Assembly (NCBI GenBank): GCA_016748015.1
Contig: JAAOMT010000503.1
Location: 657,303-721,302, forward strand
Reading direction: 5' to 3'
Length of the DNA stretch: 64,000 nt
Source of the DNA: Geosiphon pyriformis
Lineage: Eukaryota > Glomeromycota > Glomeromycetes > Archaeosporales > Geosiphonaceae
Positions within the stretch are counted from its first letter, which is position 1. The number at the start of each line of letters is the position of its first letter. The translations under genes were made by a program, and so were the position numbers. Of the stretch, positions 56,092 to 64,000 are shown piece by piece. The notes beneath the pieces are model-generated. The model saw nothing but the letters and a program-made list of their open reading frames with translations. It was not told the DNA's origin and did not search any database.

Positions 56092-56961
56092 TATTACTTA
56101 TAGAAATATAGAAAATATATTAGCAGAAGTAATAGCCAATTAAAAGTAGGCATAGTAAATGTGGAATTCCAGGATTCCTCTCAAAAATTACAGGATTCCA
56201 GGAATTTCAGGATTTTCTGATGAGGAATCGCAGGATTTCAGAATTCCAGGATTCCTCTCAAGGAATTGCAGGATTCCAGGAATTCTAAGAATTTCTGTCA
56301 TGAAAAATCAAGGAATTGAGAAATTTCAATTATGTATATATAGCAGCAAGATTAAAAACTGAAAAGAGAGACCTCTCAGTGTAGATTAATCTAAGCAACC
56401 TTCCAATTCCCAATTATCAAATAAATAATTATTTTATATCTTAATCCACTCTCAATTATCAACACTTCATGTTGATAGTAATTGATACTTAACCATGCTA
56501 GAACAATAGCTCTTAATCATGGCTATTGACAAGATACTAACTTACCAAATGGCCTTGGCTTATCTTCATCATTATTATTTTCTTTATTTTATTTCTTTCT
56601 TTTTTTGATTCTGTTGTGTTTATTAATTGATTGGGGATTAAAAGTGCTGAGTTATTGACATCACGAATAGCTTGGTAAAAAACCCAAAAATAAGAGTAAA
56701 TTTATATATATTATCAGTTAGCTTACCAGAAGAACATGACTGCCAGAATAAATCCGGCCACCAAGCTGAGAAAGAAATTGGAAAACAACTGACAACAAAC
56801 CACGACTTACCACACTATCAAATCTCTGTCCATTATACAAAGGACTCTATCAAAATCTTCAGATATAACACTTTCATAATATCATTGACAGAAATAGCTT
56901 TTAAGCACTAAGTTATGAGTTTGTTATTTGACTTGAGACTCCAAATAATTCAACTGTAATA
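56092..56961 (+). repeat. LTR C (about 870 bp), shared between elements B and C
   Basis: Starts TATTACTTATAG and ends CTGTAATA. It follows the end of element B pol, so it is in the position of B's 3' LTR, yet it is directly followed by a primer-binding-like site (TTTGGTGTTTTC) and a second leader and gag, so it is also in the position of a 5' LTR. TATATATAG at 56335-56343; repeat segment at about 56160-56320. Confidence 0.88.
56335..56343 (+). promoter_or_regulatory. TATA box of LTR C
   Basis: TATATATAG in the conserved CAATTATGTATATATAG string. Confidence 0.45.
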
Positions 56962-57129
56962 TTTGGTGTTTTCTGTGAGGTATAATCCTACAGAGAACCA
57001 GCACCAACAACACCAAACCAAAAGTGGCAGAATCAGAAATAATAGGGACAAACCATCTAAGATTTGCAAAATTCTTATTTTAATAGTACAGCCAGCAGCT
57101 AGGCCTAAACAACAACCATTACCCAGCAG

Positions 57130-59060
57130 AATCAGCTTTCAACTTCTACATCAATGAAAGAATCACAAATTTTTTAAGAAGACCAGTTGACATTGAATCA
57201 GCAAAAGAAAATTTCTATTTGGAACTAATCCAACACACCAACTTACCCAGAAATTACAGCTTTGCACCCATCATCAGAGAAATCAACCAAGAAATTGAAA
57301 GATATACACAAAAGATATTTCCTATTACTTACCAGGACAAAGGCAAAGAAAAACTACAGACACCAGCAGTAACACCCAAAGAAATACAAATTCCTAATTG
57401 AAAAAAACAAAGAATTAAATCTTCAATATACCCATCATATCATCACACACCCAGAAGTACCATCAACATTACATCAGCAGACACATCCACCAGTACAAAG
57501 ATGTCACTAGCAAGAATTGCATTTCAGAGTAAACAAAAGAAAAACGAACTATTAAGAGCATACGGCAATTATTTTGAAGGATTTAAATCGAGATTGCTAA
57601 CACTATCAGGATTTTGATCACTGCCTCATCAGCCAGATTTCAGAATCATCAGTCCCTGGAAAATTACTGAATCAGAAGAAAAAGAAGATGAGGATCAGGA
57701 ATTTAATTACCAAAACCCGATTCTAAAAGACCTAAACATTCAAACTCAGCAACATTTAGAAAATTTGGAAATCAAAACTCCGAATATTTGAATCCCACCA
57801 AATCAAAGAAATCAAAATCCTGAGTTAATTTATCAGCAAAATTTACTTTCAGTTATTGTCATCGATCAACCACCAATTGAGCCAATCAGTGAGCCAATTC
57901 AACTACCTCAAGTACCACCCCAACAATCATTATCTCTTCAACAACCACTTCAACAGCCACCACAACCACCCAACTTAGATCCAATGGCCTACGCACCAAT
58001 TGCAAAACTTGACAACTTTACTGGCAAAGAGGACGATGCTCAAGTATGGCTGAATGATGTAGAAAAAACCATTACAGCCAACAGATGAAATGATGCCTGG
58101 GCAATGCAAACTATTTCCTACTTTCTCAAGGATACCGCCAATTCATGGTACCAGAGCTTGATTAATAAACCACAAGATTTTGATGCCTTCAAAGTGGAAT
58201 TCCTAAGATACTTCAGCAACAATAACAGCATCAATTGCCTAGTCAACACGTTCACCACCATGAAACAAGGAGAAACTGAAGCAGTCACCACTTACCTGGG
58301 ATGCTTTTATCAAAATCTGTGCCAAATTCAAGCAATTGACACCAACTACTTCACAGCACCACAGATCTTCAACCAGTTTATCTGTGGCCTGCGCAGCAGT
58401 ATTCTGCAACATGTATGTCTGTTGCATCCAGACACACTTCAAAACGCAATCACACACGCCAGAGATTTTGAATCTGCTGAGTCAGAGGCCAACTACACCC
58501 AAGCCATTAATCTAGTAATGAATAGATTATTTGAATTGGATTCTAAATTGGAGAAGTTCAGTGAATCAATTAATAAGAAATTAGAAGGATACTTAGCTGA
58601 CAATCATGCCATATATTAGTCTCCATAACGATGCAATAATCAAGAAAACTCTACTCATGGCCAAAATCAACCATGTCCATCTTTATCAACCAATCAACAG
58701 TAACAACAGGAAACACGTATCTGCCACTATTGTGGTAAACAAAAACATATTCAAATCAACTGCCACCAGCATTTAAATAACTAACAATCAGGAAATCAAT
58801 ATCGAAACCCCAATCACCAGTTCTCAACTCCGAATTATCAATCAAACTCAACACAATATCAAACTACTTACCTGCTAATAACACAGCAATCAATTTATTA
58901 ACCACCAATATATCAAGCTCCAATTTATCAACCAATGGCCCCAATTTATTAGCCACAGCCACAGGTAATATATCAACCACAACCGCCAACAATCTATCAA
59001 CCCCAAACAATTCAGATCCCACCACAAAACTTACTGGCCAGTGGAGTCCAAAGACCAAGA
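57130..59060 (+). pseudogene. Element C gag
   Basis: Leader-proximal frame with SAFNFYINERI-like start and LPRNYSFAPIIREINQEIERY. The capsid-like block runs from 57985 to 58619 (FTGKEDDAQVWLNDVEKTI, QTISYFLKDTANSWYQSL, FLRYFSNNNSI). The zinc knuckle CHYCGKQKHIQINC is intact at 58722-58763. A Gln/Pro/Tyr-rich tail follows. Stops include TGA at 58089 (Trp expected). Confidence 0.78.
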
Positions 59061-59063
59061 ATC

Positions 59064-59732
59064 ATGCAGCAAAACTGGAGATTGTCAATGGTAGTTCATC
59101 AGCCAATCCCCAGCTTCTTCAGTCAAACAGGATCTTGTCAACAGAATTCAAGCACCAGAAATTCCCAAAACCCGAATTCCCAGAACTATTTAAGTCTCCT
59201 GGTTACCCCAGAAGACGTCTCACCCAGCAACCAAGAACCCACCCAAAAACAACAAACATGTACTAGCAATATTCTATCAGCAACAGTCACCAACGACAAA
59301 TCACTAGATGCCATTTTTTCATTCGAACTCGAGGAACCATCAACCACGCCATTATTTAGTGAAGCCACACTAGAAGAAAAGCCAATTACTGCCATGTACA
59401 CTGATGTGAAAATTGATGGCCATCTCATCAAACTAATTCTTGACAGTGGTTCAACAGGCAGCATCATTACACGACAACTCATGAATCAATTAGGTCGCCA
59501 AGTTGATTGAGCTGCTAGCACCAGAATCATCATGGCTGATAGAGTGATCAAGACTCCAATTAGCAAAATTGATGACTTACCAATCAAAATTAATGGCATC
59601 ATAGTACTAATCAAAGTACTCATTATGAAAGCCACCCAATACCAAGCTCTAGTTGGTAATGACTGGCTGTCCAAAATGAATGCCACTTTGGACTGGAATA
59701 CACAAGAGCTTCAACTCAGCCAGAACGGGTGA
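59064..59732 (+). pseudogene. Element C aspartic protease
   Basis: IDGHLIKLILDSGSTGSIITRQLM with an intact DSG at 59442-59450, then YQALVGNDWLSKMNATLDW. A TGA at 59508 (the Gln/Arg site after RQVD) splits the domain. Confidence 0.8.
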
Positions 59733-60107
59733 CACACGCAAGTACCAGCAACATGTGGCCACTTCAAGACTACCAATACCATGGCTCCACTAATCGACTT
59801 CGAGGAAGAAAAACCAAAACCTACCTGGAAAGCCTACTAAGTGTTATGAGCTGACAAAGAGCACAACAAGCTGCCACCAATACTCTCTTAGGACAACAAC
59901 GGGAAAGGAAAGCAGACAAATGAACTTACCTGGGAAACTAATGATCTGACTTGGACCGACAACGAACAAAAAGAAGCCTCCAGTTGGGAATAAAACGAAG
60001 ATAAGGAAAAAAGAAAAGAAAGAAAAAACACCACCAACCACCGCTATTTATAATTCCTACACCCACTACACTCCACAACAATTCAATTATCGATGGCCAA
60101 GGCTTGT

Positions 60108-60980
60108 ATGTGTTGATTGTGACAAGAAACTGTCGTTAATGGGCGCATGCTGTGGTGACAATGAGGAATACCACATCGCAACAAAGTTCTACTGTCATCC
60201 ATGCTTACTTGAATGCTTTGGATGACCAAAAAGGCAAAGAAAATAGGATAACCAATCTTGTCTCACTTGTGGGGAGACCCTGCTAGATGAAGAGATATGG
60301 AACAACATCCCAGGATGTAGAAAAACGTGCAATGTGTCATGTCAATACACAATTCTAATAAGTGACTGGATAAAGAAAAGAACACCAATAGAAGCAGTCT
60401 GGAAAAGAGCTGTGCAGCAACTGGACAGTTGTTCACATGACGATGACAAAATTTGGAGAATGGCAATCAGCAAAATAGAAGGAGTGACACCCGAAGAGAT
60501 TAGGAAAATCAAAAACAACCCACCAGAACCCATCGAGCTTGACTGGAACGCAGAGCCAGTCATAAATTTTCTGGAACCAGAAGAGTTTTATAAACACTAC
60601 CAGAACTTGGCACCCACTAGAGAAGAGTAAGAACAATGGCTAGCACAGTTGAATACAAGACTGTGTTACTATTGTTTAATTCCCAGTGACTTTGAATATT
60701 GTGACAATTGTGACTTCATTTACAATTTACCACCACGCATAATCTACACGATCTCTGAAGAGGAAGAACTAATCAGCAGCTGCACATCGGAGTCGGAATT
60801 GCCACTCAATTCCAATTCAAACCCCGACAATGATAACAACAGAAATAACAGTTCCAGCTCCGTTCAAAATAGCAATGACAAGGACAACAATATCAAATCA
60901 GATTTAAACTCCGACTCAAACTATGGACAATATATTGCGCTTTTTGACCTCACTAAGGAACAAGAACTGAAATAGTTCAG
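60108..60980 (+). pseudogene. Element C Cys-rich module
   Basis: CVDCDKKLSLMGACC, FYCHPCLLEC, CLTCGETLL, TCNVSCQYTILISDWI, a helical segment (about 60340-60630), CYYCLIPSDFEYCDNC, then an acidic Ser/Asn-rich linker. The best-preserved copy of this module. The CxxC pairs suggest zinc binding; no family recognised. Confidence 0.6.
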
Positions 60981-60999
60981 CGATAATAATGAAAAGATT

Positions 61000-61380
61000 A
61001 TGCCAGAACGCATGCATGATACTGATGCAGGATTTGATCTAAGATATCCAGGAACAGAAGCCATCAAATTGGAACCAGATATATGCACACTTGTATTGAT
61101 TTGAAAATAGCACTGAAAATTCCAGCAACAACAATGGTTCAATTAGCATTTAGGAGTAGTTTAGCAAAAAGAAGGATTAATATAAGAGAAAGAATAATTG
61201 ATGCAGAATATGTGGAAAATATCATCACTATACTACAAAATGACTCAAACAAGGCCTATATAATAGAGCCAAACAAAAAGATAGCACAGGCAATATTCTT
61301 ACCTTTGGTTAAGATAGCTCAATTAGTACTGGTGGGGTCAATGGATAGAATAGATGTACCAGTTAATATGACAGAGAAAA
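61000..61380 (+). pseudogene. Element C dUTPase-like domain, frameshifted and missing motif 5
   Basis: Motif 1 reads DTDAGFDLRYPG (61020). A one-base frameshift near 61085 separates it from motifs 2-4 (FRSSLAKRRINI, IIDAEYVENI, NKKIAQAIFLPL). The two Gly to Glu changes in the motif 3 loop are G to A. About 20 codons, including the GSTG of motif 5 present in element B, are deleted: QLVLVGSMDRIDVPVNM joins directly. Confidence 0.7.
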
Positions 61381-61769
61381 AAATTGTTGGCCAAAGAGAA
61401 ATTATCTCAATTGGCCAAGCTATTTCCATTCCATCATATAGCCAGTACATGCTAACAATAGAAAGGAAGGAAAAAGAGCAAGAACAGATTTTTGAAGCTA
61501 AAGCAAGCCTTTGTGAATCAGAAAAAATTGGACTGATCAATCTCCACATACCAGCCAAAAGCTATAGCCACATAAAAATTCCCATCTATAACAACACTGG
61601 CAATGTCATTAATATACCAGAAGGAACCACCATTAGATATTTAACCACAGAAATAGAAAACCAATCACCAAACCCTATTCCAGATTTTCCACAACTTTGT
61701 GGATATGTCGACATCACATTACAAACAATTTATAGACAAGACAAATGTTATTTACTCCAACCAAAACAA

Positions 61770-62720
61770 TTGGAACAAATGAACATGGGAAATTTAGATC
61801 CATTCCAACATATGCAGCTCAAGATGTTGCTCAACAATTTCAAAGACATTTTTGCCAGTGAAAATGAGTTTGGCTGAACTGACATCATCCAGCATCAGAT
61901 CAAGACTAGAGATGCAATGCCAATTAAACAAAAAGCATACAGAGTGCTGCCAGCCAGCCACAAGATCATCCATCAAGAGATAAACCGAATGCTTGACAAT
62001 GGGCTAATTCAACCATCAATAAGCCCATGGTTGTCACCAGTAGTACTTGTTCGTAAAAAAAATGGGAAAATCTGATTTTGTGTGGACTACAGGAAACTCA
62101 ACAGTATAACTTGTGGAGACAGCTATCCAACTCCATGAATACAAGAATTTATTCGACGCTTTTGGTGGGAACAAATGGTTCTCAACATTAAACTTAGACA
62201 GTGGTTATTGGCAAGTAGCCATGAATCCAGCTGACAAAGAGAAGACAGCATTTACCACTAGAGAAGAGAATTTCGAATTTGAAGTGATGCCATTGGGCTT
62301 AACCAACACCCAGCCACTTTTCAACAGCTAATGGAAATCGTTTATATTGGCTTATTATGGAAATCAGTAGTTGTATACTTGGATGACACCAATGTATTCT
62401 CAAAAACATTTGATAATCACCTTCATCATCTTCAACAAGTGTTCGAAAGGTTAAGAAGAGCAGGACTAAAGTTAAATGCAACAAAGTGCTTCTTTGGCAA
62501 AACAGAACTAAAATTCTTGGGACACATAGTCAGTAAAAATGGTATCAAAACGGATCCAGAGAAAATAGAGATAGTAAAGAACTTTCTAGTACCAACCAAT
62601 GTGACTGAATTGAAATCATTCTTGGGATTCGCGAGCTATTATCAATGCTTTATAAAGAACTTTTCAAAAATAGCTCAACTGCTCAATAATCTGCAAACCA
62701 TGAATACCAAATATGAATGA
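61770..62720 (+). pseudogene. Element C reverse transcriptase
   Basis: Region with KQKAYRVLPASHKII, a GKI*FCVDYRKLN block (TGA at an Arg position), WFSTLNLDSGYWQVAM, a frameshift near 62315, SVVVYLDDTNVF (YLDD at 62376-62387), FLGHIVSKNGIKTDP and FLGFASYYQCFIKNF. Active site intact; frame broken. Confidence 0.88.
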
Positions 62721-62729
62721 ACAGAAAGT

Positions 62730-63180
62730 CAACAAGAAGCTTTTGATATTCTCAAAAGAAAGCTCATTCAAGCTCCAATACTAATCTACTCAGATCACAA
62801 CAAACTATTTATTATTACTACTGATGCATTAGGCCAAGCATTGGAAGCAGTACTATCTCAAAAGGGACCAGACAGCAGAGAACATCCAATAACATATGCC
62901 AGCTGAGGTTTAACACCAGCCGAAAAGAATTATGGAACAACAGAACTAGAACATTTAGCAATCTATTGGGCAGTTATGAAGTAGAACAAATACTTGAACC
63001 AAAAGTTTGATATATACACAGATTATAAAAGGTTAATATCACTTCAAAAGCAAGAATTTGATGACAGCCACCAATCCAGATGAAAAATGGCACTATCACA
63101 ATATACTTATACTATATACTATAAGAAAGGAAAAGACAATGAAAATGCTGATGGTTTGTCACAAATAAGACAAATCTAAG
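62730..63180 (+). pseudogene. Element C RNase H
   Basis: TTDALGQALEAVLSQK, TYAS*GLTPAEKNY, TELEHLAIYWAVMK* and a C-terminal NADGLS block. Stops fall at Arg/Trp positions (TGA, TAG). Confidence 0.78.
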
Positions 63181-63394
63181 AATATTTCAACCAAAAAAAA
63201 AAAAATATAACAAAACCAGAACAATACTAACGGAAAATAACAAAAGATGAACATACAAAAATATCAACAACCCCAACATTATATAAACACTCAACAGTTT
63301 AAGGAGAATTTATCTCAAATGGAACAAAAAAGGATCAAATAACAATCAAAATATTTTATCACTTACCAAAATATACTTTATCGGAAAAATAGGA

Positions 63395-63694
63395 GGGATC
63401 TAGATTAGCCAACCAGAGTGATTACAGAGCCAGAAAAAGAGACAATATTATTCAACATGCACTCAAATCCAACAGCCAGACACTTTCACAAGGAAGCAAC
63501 CATGGAAAAAACCAGAAAAAGATACTATTGGCCATCAATGTATCCAGACATCATCCAATATGTTCAAAATTGTGATGCTTGTCAGCAAAAAGGAGGAACA
63601 AGACCCAGTGAACCATTAAGACCAATCAAAGTGGGACAACCATTTGACCGGTGTTATAGATAAACTTGGTGGGTATAGGAAATGGTAACATTTG
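63395..63694 (+). pseudogene. Element C integrase, N-terminal zinc domain only
   Basis: HSNPTARHFHKEATMEK and YVQNCDACQQKGG give the HHCC zinc motif, followed by the linker LRPIKVGQPFD. The catalytic core is missing because the element is broken at 63694. Confidence 0.78.
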
Positions 63695-64000
63695 GTGCTC
63701 TCAATTATTGATGATGTGTCTTCTGTGTAATTCTGTTGGCTTAGTCTTGATTATTAGTCTCTGAAGGTCTATTCCTGGATGTGAATTTTACCTGTTGAGT
63801 TCTTTGGTTATAAGGCACAGAGTTTGTCTTTTGTCAATTGCAACATTTTTCGTAAATGTGAGCTTTCTTCTCCAAGCTAATGAGTGCAGTCATTAGGGTC
63901 TGGCATTGTTTTTTCGCCCTTCTGGTAAGCTAACAAGATAATGTTAATATCCAAAACTTAGGGGGAGCTTCCCTCTTTTACCAGGCTATCACGAAGTCTA
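63695..64000 (-). repeat. Partial LTR-like sequence in opposite orientation
   Basis: On the minus strand it shows, in the same order as LTR C, a GCCTGGTAAAAGAGG-like block, TTAGCTTACCAGAAG, AGCTTGGAGAAGAAA and a GAGCACCAAATGTTACC end. It looks like a related but distinct LTR running off the right edge. On the plus strand GGTAACA is followed by TTTGGTGCTCTC, the LTR/primer-site junction seen elsewhere, so the exact end and orientation are not settled. Confidence 0.4.

Larger units (their letters stand above)
56092..63694 (+). mobile_element. Ty3/gypsy element 'C' (plus strand), truncated in integrase
   Basis: LTR C, leader, gag, protease, Cys-rich module, dUTPase-like domain, RT, RNase H and the start of integrase. 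It is collinear with element B along its length with many point differences. The integrase reading frame ends after VGQPFD near 63645, with only a dozen more related codons in another frame; at 63694 a GGTAACA end joins LTR-like sequence of opposite orientation. No 3' LTR of its own is in the window. Confidence 0.85.

Noticed and set aside
1-64000. tRNA genes
   Set aside because: I looked for A/B box and cloverleaf-like segments and saw none convincing; a tRNAscan-SE run would settle it.

Overview
This window is eukaryotic nuclear DNA from a fungus. The genes have short GT-AG introns of roughly 60-110 bases, and the gene set is typical of fungi. Extremely A+T-rich deserts alternate with coding islands, and both flanks are decayed LTR and non-LTR retrotransposons. 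The LINE and Ty3/gypsy proteins resemble families I associate with arbuscular mycorrhizal fungi (Glomeromycotina, e.g. Rhizophagus and relatives). That placement is an inference from memory, not a search result.

Layout. 1-5565: the 3' end of a Ty3/gypsy-like element (its 3' accessory ORF plus one LTR), sitting in the endonuclease region of a mutated LINE. 5566-7227: A+T-rich DNA with a degraded Gln/Tyr-rich reading frame. 7228-31060: the gene island, containing an uncharacterised AT-hook protein (5 exons), a second uncharacterised spliced gene, a PHD+JmjC histone demethylase of the JHD1/KDM2 type, a 1301-residue leucine-rich-repeat protein, an Naa50-type N-acetyltransferase, an uncharacterised spliced gene fragment, mitochondrial ribosomal protein uL30m, succinyl-CoA ligase beta subunit, a sterol/diacylglycerol O-acyltransferase of the MBOAT family, and a tuberin (TSC2) homologue. 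31061-35959: a nearly gene-free A+T desert with decayed repeats. 35960-36530: a minus-strand LINE remnant. 36617-64000: a nested and tandem array of LTR retrotransposons. LTR A + leader is followed by LTR B + a full gag-pol; a complete 9.85-kb minus-strand element with two 986-bp LTRs is inserted near the 3' end of that pol; LTR C follows, then another gag-pol truncated in integrase, then a minus-strand LTR-like sequence running off the window.

The host genes are ordinary housekeeping and regulatory genes (chromatin, N-terminal acetylation, mitochondrial translation, TCA cycle, lipid storage, TOR control). They do not form a cluster with a common task. uL30m and the succinyl-CoA ligase gene converge with one base between their stop codons.

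The most unusual content is in the retrotransposons. All three long Ty3/gypsy copies carry a dUTPase-like domain between protease and reverse transcriptase, preceded by a Cys-rich module I cannot assign. One subfamily adds a 240-codon ORF downstream of integrase that ends inside the LTR and whose codons double as the polypurine tract. All copies are dead, and the damage is strongly biased to G:C to A:T transitions, with repeated Asp to Asn changes at catalytic sites.
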